64,000 nt of DNA from Chloroflexota bacterium (GTDB lineage Bacteria; Chloroflexota; Chloroflexia; Chloroheliales; Chloroheliaceae): positions 1 through 64,000 of the forward strand of contig JAQBPB010000071.1 in assembly GCA_028287745.1 (NCBI GenBank), in the 5' to 3' direction. The stretch's first letter is position 1. The number at the start of each line of letters is the position of its first letter. A program made the position numbers and the translations under genes. Shown piece by piece: positions 51,772 through 61,208 of the stretch. The notes under the pieces are model-generated. The model was not told where the DNA came from. It did no database searches and saw nothing but the letters and a program-made list of their open reading frames with translations.

Positions 51772-52922
51772 GAATTGTTTTCGGTTTCCCGGTGAATTTC
51801 AGCCCGGGGCCGCCGGTTGCGTGAGGAACGCCGCCCATCCAGGCCGGAAGACTGCGCTTTGGCCCGGAACTGGCGGACCAGTTCGTACTCGGCCTGGGCG
51901 TGTTCCATAGCCGCCGCGATAACCGACTCCTGCAACTGGTAAACTTCGTAGACTTCTGCCTCACTGACCTGGCGAATTTGCTCAATCCGCAACTGAATGT
52001 CCTGCACCACTGCATCGGTAATCCGGATGCGGTCGTCAAGCTGGACAAACCGCACGTTGTCGCTATCGGCCTGGCCGGAAAAGAGCTGGTTGATGTTAAA
52101 GAACTGCGTTTCGGTCTGCTGGCGAATTTCTTCCAGGCGGTCCTGGATGACGGCCACGCGCTCGTTATAAACCTTCTCGGCCCGGACCACATTAGCCATA
52201 ATGCGCTCGTCTTCCACACGAAGGACATCGAAAACCGGCGGGAACTCCTCAATCCGGGCGGCGTCCTGGCGCTGCAAGTCTTCAAGCCGGGCAATCCGGT
52301 TGGTGAAAAGCTGGACCTCCTGCCGCAAACCTTTTATTTCCTCACGGAATTCCTCGCCCAGGCGGCGGACGGAGCCTTCCCAGTTATGAATGATTTCCAT
52401 GAGGCGTTCCAGCTCACGCTGGTAAAATTCCTGGGCGTTGGCCGTAATCTTGACCGCTTCGCGCAAGTCCTTGATATGCCCGTCCAACCGGCCAATATGG
52501 GCCTGGGTATCGCGGGCCATCGTCGCCACTTTATCAACCGCAGTCTTATCAATACCGACCTGATCGCCTTCGCGGCGGCGCTGCTCAAACAACTGGTTGA
52601 TCTGCGACCGTAATTCGCGCAACGGTTTAATCGGCTCGGTTGAGCGCACCTGCAACTCGGCCAGTTCCTGCTTGATGCGGTGCTCTTCCAGCACGCGCAC
52701 CTGGAAAGCCTGGTGAAATTCGGCGTTTTGTTTGTCCACCTGGTCCCGGACCGTCACAATCGCCGACTGGCCCTGTTTCAGGTATTCTTCCACACTGTTC
52801 TGACGCGCCATCTGCTCGCGCAACAAGCGGCGTAATTCATCTACCTGCTGCTGTAACTGGTAGATCTGGGCTTCTCCCCTTTTAAGGGAATCGTCCTCAC
52901 GGTAACTGCGTCCTGCTTCCAT
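51750..52922 (-). CDS. Long coiled-coil protein, unknown
   Basis: 390-residue protein that is almost entirely charged helix with heptad-like Leu/Ile/Val spacing from residue 18 to 350 (QIYQLQQQVDELRRLLREQ and ELERLMEIIHNWEGSVRRL). It has no membrane or catalytic domain, and a basic Arg-rich C-terminus (GRRSSRNRRPRAEIHRE). It may be a scaffold or filament-like protein. I know no named family. Its 3' end overlaps the converging glycosyltransferase gene. AAGGA precedes the ATG. Upstream is the histone-deacetylase-like gene on the same strand. Confidence 0.75.
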   Translation of the reverse strand: MEAGRSYREDDSLKRGEAQIYQLQQQVDELRRLLREQMARQNSVEEYLKQGQSAIVTVRDQVDKQNAEFHQAFQVRVLEEHRIKQELAELQVRSTEPIKPLRELRSQINQLFEQRRREGDQVGIDKTAVDKVATMARDTQAHIGRLDGHIKDLREAVKITANAQEFYQRELERLMEIIHNWEGSVRRLGEEFREEIKGLRQEVQLFTNRIARLEDLQRQDAARIEEFPPVFDVLRVEDERIMANVVRAEKVYNERVAVIQDRLEEIRQQTETQFFNINQLFSGQADSDNVRFVQLDDRIRITDAVVQDIQLRIEQIRQVSEAEVYEVYQLQESVIAAAMEHAQAEYELVRQFRAKAQSSGLDGRRSSRNRRPRAEIHRETENNSQEDNLI

Positions 52923-52983
52923 TCAGTTTAGTTCCTTTTTAGCGAAGAGATTGTATAAAGAAAAGAATAATTGCAATAAAAAA

Positions 52984-54054
52984 TTAGAGTCCGTGTAACT
53001 GGCGAGCCTCGCGTAGAAGCTCCCGGAGCGGGCCAAGCTCCGGCGAGTAGCCGCCCGGTCCAGGCCCGGCCTGGTCGTCACGGCTGGCCGCTTCGGGCGT
53101 TTCCCCGGCAAGCGTCCGCAAAGTAGCTTCAACCGAACCGGTTAAAGCCATTAAGTCATAACCGCCTTCCAGGACCATCGCGACCCGGCCCTGGCAGTAG
53201 GTTTCGGCCATTTGCAGTAACCGCCCGGTTAGCCGGGCATAGCCGGCGCTGCTCAAATTTAACCCGGCCAGGGGATCGCGCCAATGCCCGTCAAAACCGG
53301 CGGAAACCAGGATAAATTGAGGCTTGAATTTTTCGGCTAAAGGTTCCAATAAAACTTCGAAACTTCTTTCCAGCACCGCGTCACCGCAACCGGGCGGCAA
53401 AGGCAGGTTCAGGTTAAAACCCCGGCCCCGGCCTTCACCGGTTTCGCTCAAGTACCCGGTGCCGGGGTAAAGGGGGTACTGGTGGCTGCTAAAGAAAAGC
53501 ACCCTGGGATCATCATAGAACATGGCCTGGGTGCCGTTGCCGTGATGCACATCCCAATCTACAATAAGCACCCGCTCCAGGCTGTAATTGTCCAGCAAAT
53601 AGCGGGTGGCAACTCCAATATTATTAAAAAGGCAAAATCCCATCGAGGCATCGGCCACGGCATGATGGCCGGGGGGCCGGACCAGGGCAAAAGCGTTGGA
53701 AACCTCGCCTGCCATAACGGCGTCAACACCGCGCAGCAGACCACCGGCTGCCAGCAAAGCGACATCGAAAGAAGCGGGTGAAACAAGGGTATCCCGGTCG
53801 ATTGGACCGCCCCCGGACCGGCAAAAGCGCTGCAAGGCAGCGACATAGCGCGGAGTATGGACGGCTTCAATCTGCGACAGTTCCGCTTTAACCGGCGCAA
53901 GACCAACAAACCGGCCCGGCCCGGCCAGTAATTTCCCGGCCAGACCGTACAGGGCTTCCGCCCGGCGCGGGCTTTCCGGATGGCCCCCGGTCTGGTGGTC
54001 AAGATATATTTCGCTAGAAATTATTCCGGTGGATTTGGAAATGGTGTCTGTCAT
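52984..54054 (-). CDS. Histone-deacetylase-family amidohydrolase
   Basis: Zinc hydrolase of the arginase/deacetylase fold, close to bacterial class II HDAC-like and acetylpolyamine or AcuC-type enzymes. It removes acetyl groups from lysine or polyamines. Marks are HPESPRRAEAL, VRPPGHHA (catalytic His pair), VDWDVHHGNGTQ (zinc Asp/His), SAGFDGHWRDPL (second zinc Asp) and LEGGYDL. The start is ATG 54054 (MTDTISKS). A frame extended to 54093 would translate repeat element B and is rejected. The C-terminal 40 residues are a Pro/Gly-rich addition. It precedes the coiled-coil gene by 61 bases. Confidence 0.9.
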   Translation of the reverse strand: MTDTISKSTGIISSEIYLDHQTGGHPESPRRAEALYGLAGKLLAGPGRFVGLAPVKAELSQIEAVHTPRYVAALQRFCRSGGGPIDRDTLVSPASFDVALLAAGGLLRGVDAVMAGEVSNAFALVRPPGHHAVADASMGFCLFNNIGVATRYLLDNYSLERVLIVDWDVHHGNGTQAMFYDDPRVLFFSSHQYPLYPGTGYLSETGEGRGRGFNLNLPLPPGCGDAVLERSFEVLLEPLAEKFKPQFILVSAGFDGHWRDPLAGLNLSSAGYARLTGRLLQMAETYCQGRVAMVLEGGYDLMALTGSVEATLRTLAGETPEAASRDDQAGPGPGGYSPELGPLRELLREARQLHGL

Positions 54055-54076
54055 GTAAAGAACGTTCAAAGTAGCA

Positions 54077-54185
54077 CGTTGAACGTAGCACATGAAATAT
54101 GAAGTGCCAGCAAATAACTAAATTAGCACTCAAACCGGTAACAGAGCCGCCGCTGCGTTATCCGTTCCACGCACTACGTTCAACG
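54077..54185. repeat. Heptamer inverted-repeat element B
   Basis: Perfect 12-bp inverted repeat CGTTGAACGTAG (54077-54088) and CTACGTTCAACG (54174-54185). Degenerate 7-base units continue around the arms, for example CGTTATC CGTTCCA CGCACTA CGTTCAA. Total length 109 bases, almost the same as element A. It fills the gap between the deacetylase start and the enolase stop. Confidence 0.7.
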
Positions 54186-54194
54186 AAGTTTTTA

Positions 54195-55538
<1,344 letters not shown>

Positions 55539-55609
55539 TTAGCCTGACAGGACCGGTTTTCCAGCACCTAAAAGTTTACTGCGTTATCCTTGTCTTTAAG
55601 TAATACTAC

Positions 55610-55641
55610 ACTAAAAAAGGGCCGGATTCAAACCGGCCCTG
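55610..55641 (-). terminator. Terminator of the HIT gene
   Basis: Stem AGGGCCGG (55618-55625) and CCGGCCCT (55633-55640), loop ATTCAAA. On the minus strand it is followed by TTTTTTAG. Confidence 0.85.
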
Positions 55642-55648
55642 GCCCAAT

Positions 55649-56071
55649 TTAGAGAGCCGCTTTAATTTTCTCGGCATTGGCGTTAAGCTCGTCCGGAGAA
55701 GCGCCGGGAGAGCTAAAAATGGCAAAAAGGTCATCCCCGTAATAGCGAGGAATCAGGTGCAAATGGTAGTGGAAAATGCTTTGCATGGCAGCCGGTTCGC
55801 TATTTTGCAGCGTATTCATGCCATCCGGCTCAAAGGCGGTCTTGATGGCTTTTGCCAGGCGGACCGCGACACGAGCGATTTCGGCGGCGGCATCTTCTTC
55901 AATATCGTAAATGTTGCGGTAATGGTCTTTAGGCACGATTAAGGTGTGACCGGGATTCTTTTGCTGCAAATTCATAAAAGCCACTACTTTATCGTCTTCG
56001 TAGACTTTTGCCGAGGGCAAAGTACCCTGGATAATTCTGCAAAAAAGGCAGTCTGCCAGCACTCCGCTCAT
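55649..56071 (-). CDS. HIT-family nucleotide hydrolase
   Basis: Histidine-triad protein, probably hydrolysing adenosine phosphoramidates or related nucleotides in the cytosol. The triad HYHLHLIPR is present near residue 105, with the common N-terminal CLFCRIIQGTLPSAKVYED and the GHTLIVPKDHY strand. The two N-terminal Cys could bind zinc, as in Hint-like proteins. 140 residues is normal. AAGGAGG is five bases before the ATG. Confidence 0.93.
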   Translation of the reverse strand: MSGVLADCLFCRIIQGTLPSAKVYEDDKVVAFMNLQQKNPGHTLIVPKDHYRNIYDIEEDAAAEIARVAVRLAKAIKTAFEPDGMNTLQNSEPAAMQSIFHYHLHLIPRYYGDDLFAIFSSPGASPDELNANAEKIKAAL

Positions 56072-56149
56072 TTAGCCTCCTTTATCAACTCTATTAAACC
56101 TGAACCAATAATGCCACTCAACACCCATAGCCTTAGTCTGACGATCCCT

Positions 56150-56213
56150 GTTGAGCGTACTTCTTTCTAAGTCCTACGTTCCCCGTTCAACCTGCTACGT
56201 ATAACACCCCGTA
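56150..56213. repeat. Heptamer repeat element D (single arm)
   Basis: Degenerate 7-base units CTACGTT CCCCGTT CAACCTG CTACGTA TAACACC end exactly at the stop codon of the YjbQ gene (56214). CCCGTTCAACCTGCTACGT at 56182-56200 matches 18 of 19 bases of element C. I do not see a clear second arm. Confidence 0.55.
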
Positions 56214-56633
56214 CTACTCCCCGATAATCTTTACCAGGATGCGCTTGCGGCGGTTGCCGTCAAATTCGCCGTAAAAGATTTGTTCCCAGGTGCCGAAATC
56301 CAGGCGGCCGCCGGTAACAGCCACTACTACCTCGCGGCCCATGACCTGGCGCTTGATGTGGGAGTCGGCATTATCCTCGCCGGTGTCATTGTGCCGGTAC
56401 TGCTCGATAGGGCCGTGGGGCACCAGTTTTTCGAGAAAGGTATCAAAATCATGATGCAGGCCGGGCTCGTCGTCATTAATAAAGACCGACGCGCTGATGT
56501 GCATCGGGTTGACCAGGCACAGACCTTCTTTGATACCGCTCTCCAGCAAGCAGCGCTCCACTTCCGAGGTAATATTGATGTAACCGCGCCGGGCCGGGAC
56601 GGTTAAATGCAATTCCTGCCGGTAACTTTTCAT
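56214..56633 (-). CDS. YjbQ/UPF0047 family protein
   Basis: Small beta-barrel protein of the YjbQ family, described as a secondary thiamine-phosphate synthase activity; its main cellular role remains uncertain. Family marks are [58 protein letters not shown] and a final [19 protein letters not shown]. The His/Asp/Glu cluster could hold a metal. AAGGAGT precedes the ATG by ten bases. It is 26 bases downstream of thpR on the same strand. A repeat array abuts its stop. Confidence 0.92.
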   Translation of the reverse strand: MKSYRQELHLTVPARRGYINITSEVERCLLESGIKEGLCLVNPMHISASVFINDDEPGLHHDFDTFLEKLVPHGPIEQYRHNDTGEDNADSHIKRQVMGREVVVAVTGGRLDFGTWEQIFYGEFDGNRRKRILVKIIGE

Positions 56634-56659
56634 CAGCTAAGGACTCCTTATAAATTTCT

Positions 56660-57199
56660 TTAATCGAGCAGTGAGTAAGTGGCTTCCAGGGTATGAATCG
56701 CCCCTTTGGAAGTGAGTTGGCTGGAAAAGAGGTGGAATTCTTCGATCTCGAACGGTTCAACTTTGAAAAGGGAATGACCCATGAGAAACTCGCCCAGGCG
56801 GTTAAGCGGGGCATCTTTGAGCCGGGCCAGGGTGATGTGCGGCGAGAACTTGCGTTTCTCCGGTTCGACACCGACCTGGACCAGGGCCTTTTCGACCCGG
56901 CGGTGCAACTGGAGCAGCGGTTCACTTTTTTCGATCCCGACCCATAGTACGTTGGGTTTGCCGCGCGGCGGGAAAGTCCCGACCCCTTCCAGGGCCAGGT
57001 CAAAGGGGTCTATCTGGACCTCGCTGAGCGCCCGGGCGATTTCTTCAAACTGAAACCGGTCCACCTCGCCAATAAAGCGCAACGTCAGGTGCAGTTGGTC
57101 GTCGGGGACCCAGTGGGCCCCCGGCAGTCCAAAAGACAGCCCGCTTAGCTCGGCTTTAACCCATTCGGGCAATTCGATTGCGACAAATAGACGGTACAT
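56660..57199 (-). CDS. thpR: RNA 2',3'-cyclic phosphodiesterase
   Basis: 2H-superfamily phosphoesterase (ThpR/LigT) that opens 2',3'-cyclic phosphates at RNA ends. Both catalytic HxTx motifs are present: HLTLRF in the first half and HITLAR in the second. The N-terminal RLFVAIELPEWVK is typical. 179 residues is normal. Ribosome-binding sequence before the ATG is weak. It lies 17 bases downstream of the DegV gene, so it may be in the fakA-degV transcript. Confidence 0.92.
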   Translation of the reverse strand: MYRLFVAIELPEWVKAELSGLSFGLPGAHWVPDDQLHLTLRFIGEVDRFQFEEIARALSEVQIDPFDLALEGVGTFPPRGKPNVLWVGIEKSEPLLQLHRRVEKALVQVGVEPEKRKFSPHITLARLKDAPLNRLGEFLMGHSLFKVEPFEIEEFHLFSSQLTSKGAIHTLEATYSLLD

Positions 57200-57216
57200 G
57201 CAAGTTTCAGTTCAGG

Positions 57217-58086
57217 TTAGAAAACCCCACCTTCGTAAACCGCCACACCCATCGCGCCTGGTCCAAGATGGGTTGCCAGGACCGGGCTGAACTGGGCGAC
57301 ATACACTTTTTCGCGGGGGAAAATAGGTGCAATCCGCGTCAAGATGGTTTCAATATCGTTGGGGCTATTGGAGTGGATAATTGCCATCTCTTCGATATAG
57401 GGAAAATCCTCAATAAACTCGCACAGCCCCTCAATCGCTTTGGTGCGAGTGCGAGTGCGCTCGAAAGGCACAATTAAACCTTCTTCCAACCTGAGCAAAG
57501 GCCGGAAATTGGAAGGCGGAGTTGGCCCCAGGGCTTGCTGGGCTTTGGTATTGATCCGGCCGCTCTGCTGCAAATGCTGCATGGTCTCGGTGAAGAAAAT
57601 GACATGGGTTTGAAAGACCATCCGGTTGACTGCGCTGACCAGTTCAGGATGCAAAGCACCGTGCTTGGCGCGTTTGGCGGCTTCCATAGCAATAAAACCC
57701 AGGCCGAGCGAAGCCGACTGGGAGTCTATAACCGTCACCTGAGAGGTCGGGGCCAGGATATTGTTCCGGGCTTGAATCGCGGTCTGGTAAGTCGAACCCA
57801 GTTTCGAGGAATGGTGAATCGAAATAACACTGTCACCCTCTTTGAGGATTTTTTTGTAAAGTTCCTCGAAGGTTTCGGCTGCCGGGTGACTGGTTGTGGG
57901 TAAATCCAAATTTGAGGGCCAGTTAGCCAGCCGCCGGTGGAATTCTTCGGCGCTGATATCCACCCGGTCCAGGTAAGTTTCACCATTAATATTTACGTAC
58001 AGGGGCACGACCTGAATTCCATATTGATGAACCAGTTCAGGTGGCAAATCACAGGTGCTATCGGTTACGATTCTAACTCGCGGCAT
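57217..58086 (-). CDS. DegV family fatty-acid-binding protein (FakB-like)
   Basis: DegV/FakB proteins bind a fatty acid and present it to FakA for phosphorylation, giving acyl-phosphate for phospholipid synthesis. Marks are VRIVTDSTCDLPPELV, VVPLYVNINGETYLD, TSHPAAETFEELYKKIL, VISIHHSSKLGSTYQTA and GPGAMGVAVYEG at the end. 289 residues is typical. The FakA-like gene lies 124 bases upstream on the same strand, matching the known partnership. Confidence 0.93.
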   Translation of the reverse strand: MPRVRIVTDSTCDLPPELVHQYGIQVVPLYVNINGETYLDRVDISAEEFHRRLANWPSNLDLPTTSHPAAETFEELYKKILKEGDSVISIHHSSKLGSTYQTAIQARNNILAPTSQVTVIDSQSASLGLGFIAMEAAKRAKHGALHPELVSAVNRMVFQTHVIFFTETMQHLQQSGRINTKAQQALGPTPPSNFRPLLRLEEGLIVPFERTRTRTKAIEGLCEFIEDFPYIEEMAIIHSNSPNDIETILTRIAPIFPREKVYVAQFSPVLATHLGPGAMGVAVYEGGVF

Positions 58087-58210
58087 TGATCACCTGTCCT
58101 TGCTGGCAGGAGAAGCCAGTTGGGAGATTGTTATTGTTGTTAAGAGTTATGCTAAAAAATAACAGCTTGGTTAACTGTAAAATTGATTTCACTTTTTGCT
58201 TTTCCCCGGT

Positions 58211-59995
58211 TTATTCCACCGAGATAATGTAATGATAATGCGGCTGTCCACCCAGAATGAGTTCAACACTCTGGCTCGGATACCGCGCCTGCACCTGGGC
58301 CAGCAGGGTTTGAGCTTCCGGCTCACTGACATCCTGACCATAATAGAAAGTCAGTAAATCGCGTTTGGCCGCCTCCATCTTTTCGAGCAGTTGCCAGACG
58401 GTATCTTCTTTGCTTTCGGTGGCCAGGCTCAACTGGTCATCAATCAGGCCAATCCACTGCCCGTCGGTGACCGAGATACCGTTAACCGTAGCGGTCCGGA
58501 CGGCCCGCGTAACTTCGCCGGTCCGCACATCACCCAGCGCTGCCTGCATATTGGCCGCATTTTCGGACAAATCCGCTTCATAATTGAAGCGCGAAAGGGC
58601 CGCAATACCCTGGGGTATAGTCGCGGTAGGCACGACCACAACCTGTTTATCGGTCAGGCTGCCTATTTGCTGGGCCACCATTACGATATTCTTGTTGTTG
58701 GGCAGAATTATCACCCACTGGCTGGGAACCTTCTTGACAGCTTTGAGCAAGTCCTGGGTGCTGGGATTCATGGTCTGGCCGCCCTGGACGACATAATTTG
58801 CCCCAAAGTTCTTGAAAGCCTGGGCCAGGCCCTCACCCGCCGCGACCGCGATAACCGAAACGGTCAGGTCACTGCCGGTCGAACCGGCCTCGCTCATATC
58901 GGCCAGGTCATGATTAGCACCCGCGCTGTGCTTGTTCTGGAAAGCTTCTTCGTGCTGGGTCTGCATGTTGTCCAGTTTAATCTGACCCAGCGAGCCAAGC
59001 GAAGTCGCGTAGCTCAGAATTTTACCAGGGTCTTCGCTGTGAATGTGGACCTTGACCATAGTATGGTCACCCACGATTACGGCACTCTGCCCCATCTCAA
59101 CCAGTTTATCACGTACTTCCTCAAAAATGATGGGCTGGCTGGCATACATTATAAAGTTGGTGCAGTAACCGAAAGAATCTTCGGCGGCGTGGTCGTCATC
59201 AGGGCTAACTTCAAATTTAGGCCGGGCTTTTTCGACCTCACTCAGGCCGTGTTTGACCAGTTCTTCACCGCGCAAATGCTTCAGAGCGCCTTCCAGCATC
59301 ACAAAACAGCCGTGTCCACCGGCATCTACCACCCCGGCATCACGCAAGGCCGGGAGCAAAGTAGGCGTACGCGCAACCGACTCTTTAGCCGCTTCAACGG
59401 CGCAGGTCAGCACATACAGGACACTATCATTTTCTTTGGCGGCTTCCTCGGCGGCTTCAGCCGCTTCGCGCACCACTGTGAGCATGGTGCCTTCCACCGG
59501 CTTGATAACCGCCCGGTAGGCCATTTCACGGGCTTTGGTCAGGGCGTGGGCCAGGTCCAGGGCATTAAAAGTCGTCTTGCCTTGCAGACCCTCGGCAAAC
59601 CCCCGGAGAACCTGGGAAAGAATAACCCCACTGTTGCCCCTGGCACCCATAAGCGCGCCGTAAGCCAGCCGCTTGCCGACAAGTTCAGCCGTATCTTCGG
59701 GTTTGGAACTGAGTTCCACTTCCTTTATAGCGGCTTCCATGGTGCGGGTCATATTAGTGCCGGTATCGCCATCGGGAACCGGGAAAACATTCAAAGCATT
59801 GATCGCGTCGGTATGTTGTTCCAGCCAGCGAGCGCTGGCGAAAAGGGCTTCCCTTAGATTTGCACCGGTACAAGGGCTATTCAAACGGTCCCCAAACGAG
59901 GCAGTTGAGGAAGTCAAACCATCAGGGCTTATAGCAGGCGGTTCAACCGCGTCGCTGCCTTTTTCGGCTTGTATTTGTAGGTTATCCCTTTCCAA
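58211..59995 (-). CDS. fakA: Fatty acid kinase FakA-like (DAK2/DegV-C) protein
   Basis: Kinase subunit that phosphorylates the fatty acid held by a FakB protein. The nucleotide-binding DAK2 domain (about 45-240) has the metal-phosphate motif FPVPDGDTGTNM, RGNSGVILSQ and GHGCFVMLEGAL. A middle domain (SFGYCTNFIMYA) and a C-terminal DegV-like domain (NNKNIVMVAQQIG, TIPQGIAALSRFN) follow. 594 residues is slightly longer than B. subtilis YloV because of a 40-residue N-terminal extension beginning at TTG. The next gene upstream is asp23, as in Bacillus. Confidence 0.93.
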   Translation of the reverse strand: MERDNLQIQAEKGSDAVEPPAISPDGLTSSTASFGDRLNSPCTGANLREALFASARWLEQHTDAINALNVFPVPDGDTGTNMTRTMEAAIKEVELSSKPEDTAELVGKRLAYGALMGARGNSGVILSQVLRGFAEGLQGKTTFNALDLAHALTKAREMAYRAVIKPVEGTMLTVVREAAEAAEEAAKENDSVLYVLTCAVEAAKESVARTPTLLPALRDAGVVDAGGHGCFVMLEGALKHLRGEELVKHGLSEVEKARPKFEVSPDDDHAAEDSFGYCTNFIMYASQPIIFEEVRDKLVEMGQSAVIVGDHTMVKVHIHSEDPGKILSYATSLGSLGQIKLDNMQTQHEEAFQNKHSAGANHDLADMSEAGSTGSDLTVSVIAVAAGEGLAQAFKNFGANYVVQGGQTMNPSTQDLLKAVKKVPSQWVIILPNNKNIVMVAQQIGSLTDKQVVVVPTATIPQGIAALSRFNYEADLSENAANMQAALGDVRTGEVTRAVRTATVNGISVTDGQWIGLIDDQLSLATESKEDTVWQLLEKMEAAKRDLLTFYYGQDVSEPEAQTLLAQVQARYPSQSVELILGGQPHYHYIISVE

Positions 59996-60087
59996 TCTTT
60001 ATAATCCGTCCTTTAAATTTCTAGGCTGGTTGGCCGCGCCGCGCCTATCCCAGACGATCCATTACTCTACTCTGAGAGCAGTTTCTG

Positions 60088-60561
60088 CTAACCTTCTCTG
60101 GTTTCGCCTTTGTTATCCCGGCGGTTTCGCCGCGAGTTGCCGGTTTCCTGGTCGGCGGTCTGGCGTAAACCCTGCACATTAACGTTAACTTCGGCAACCG
60201 GGCGACCCAGGTGGCGTTCGACCTCAAATTTAACGTTGGACATAATGTTATGGGCGACTTCACTGACTTTCAACCCATACTCAATAATCACAAAAAGGTC
60301 AAGGATGATTTCCTCGCCTTCGAAACGAATCTGAATACCTTCCCGGTACTGCTCTGGACGTAACATAGTGGCCCGGCCATTATGCAACCGCCGGGCAGCC
60401 AGACCAACCACACCATAACTTTTATCCAGCACGGCTTCCGAGGCAATGGAGGCAATCGCCTCCGGAGAAACTTCGACCTTCCCCAACTTTTCGACTTCGG
60501 GGGCAGGTGGGGTTTGCCCGGTTGATGCGCCACGGCTCTCTAAGCTGGTGTCTTTTTTCAT
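60088..60561 (-). CDS. Asp23/Gls24 family envelope stress protein
   Basis: Asp23/YloU-type protein of about 157 residues. The core VEVSPEAIASIASEAVLDKSYGVVGL, then FVIIEYGLKVSEVAHNIMSNVKFEVE and GRPVAEVNVNVQGLR, is complete. Members sit at the membrane through partner proteins and respond to envelope stress. The C-terminus is Arg/Asn/Glu-rich and disordered. It lies 92 bases upstream of fakA and diverges from rpmB, the arrangement seen for yloU-yloV in Bacillus. Confidence 0.92.
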   Translation of the reverse strand: MKKDTSLESRGASTGQTPPAPEVEKLGKVEVSPEAIASIASEAVLDKSYGVVGLAARRLHNGRATMLRPEQYREGIQIRFEGEEIILDLFVIIEYGLKVSEVAHNIMSNVKFEVERHLGRPVAEVNVNVQGLRQTADQETGNSRRNRRDNKGETREG

Positions 60562-60734
60562 TTGATGGCCTGACTGATTTTCTTATTGAAGCAGCATTTC
60601 CAGGCTAGTGGAGCATTTGCTAAAATGGCCGGATTGTGCTACACTATTCGTCCTGTGACCTCGACATAAGTCGGGTTCAATTCGTGGTAAATGATACAGC
60701 AAAAAAAGTAATTCGTAAAGGGGGTAAAGGAAAA

Positions 60735-60929
60735 TTGTCTGGCAAATGTGATGTCTGCGGCAAGATACCGGGATTCGGCCACAACGTTAGCCACTCGGCC
60801 CGCAAGACCAACCGGATGTGGATGCCCAATATTCAGCATAAACTCATCCAGCTGAAGGGTGAAACTGCGCCCGTAAAGCGCTACATCTGCACCCAGTGCC
60901 TGCGCACGCTTCAAAAAGACCGCGTTTAA
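60735..60929 (+). CDS. rpmB: Ribosomal protein bL28
   Basis: Large-subunit protein of 64 residues beginning SGKCDVCGKIPGFGHNVSHS and containing ARKTNRMWMPNIQ. CDVC and CTQC form a zinc site (C+ form). The frame is open back to 60636, but the conserved N-terminus demands TTG 60735, with AAAGGGGG about ten bases and AAAGGA three bases upstream. TGCTACACT at 60647-60655 is a possible extended -10. Divergent from asp23. Confidence 0.94.
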   Translation: MSGKCDVCGKIPGFGHNVSHSARKTNRMWMPNIQHKLIQLKGETAPVKRYICTQCLRTLQKDRV

Positions 60930-61039
60930 CTTTCGTCCCGCGAGGGTACCCGGTTCCCTGTCCTATCCAGGATTAAGCCGGTCAAAGAGCTTCTACAAGA
61001 ATTAAAACCCTTTACGAACGGCGGAAGAAGAACCATTTT

Positions 61040-61074
61040 ACAGGCTACTCAAACAGTAGCCTGTTTTTGTTTCT
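61040..61074 (+). terminator. Terminator of rpmB
   Basis: Perfect 10-bp stem ACAGGCTACT (61040-61049) and AGTAGCCTGT (61055-61064), then TTTTGTTTC. Confidence 0.9.
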
Positions 61075-61136
61075 GTTAGTTAGGTCACAACTACTGTTTG
61101 AACCCTATGCTAGAATAATCAGGCTGTGGTAATTTT

Positions 61137-61166
61137 TTGATACCCCACTGCGTTTTATTGTATAGA
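61137..61166 (+). promoter_or_regulatory. Candidate promoter of the ECF sigma gene
   Basis: TTGATA (61137-61142), 18 bases, TATAGA (61161-61166). An extended -10-like TGCTAGAAT at 61108-61116 is an alternative. An autoregulated ECF promoter would look different (AAC at -35) and is not obvious. Confidence 0.3.
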
Positions 61167-61208
61167 TGGTTTTGCTAACAGGATTAAAATCATCTTTGTC
61201 ACCTCTCC

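Noticed and set aside
52984..54093. Longer form of the HDAC-like protein starting at 54093
   Set aside because: The extra 13 residues are encoded by repeat element B and have no ribosome site; the family N-terminus fits ATG 54054.
58391..59857. Open frame of 488 codons on the plus strand
   Set aside because: Entirely antisense to fakA, whose protein is clearly conserved. The opposite frame is low-quality sequence and results from GC-biased codon positions.
60636..60734. N-terminal extension of bL28
   Set aside because: bL28 begins with the conserved SGKCDVCGK segment; the upstream codons overlap a likely promoter and leader.
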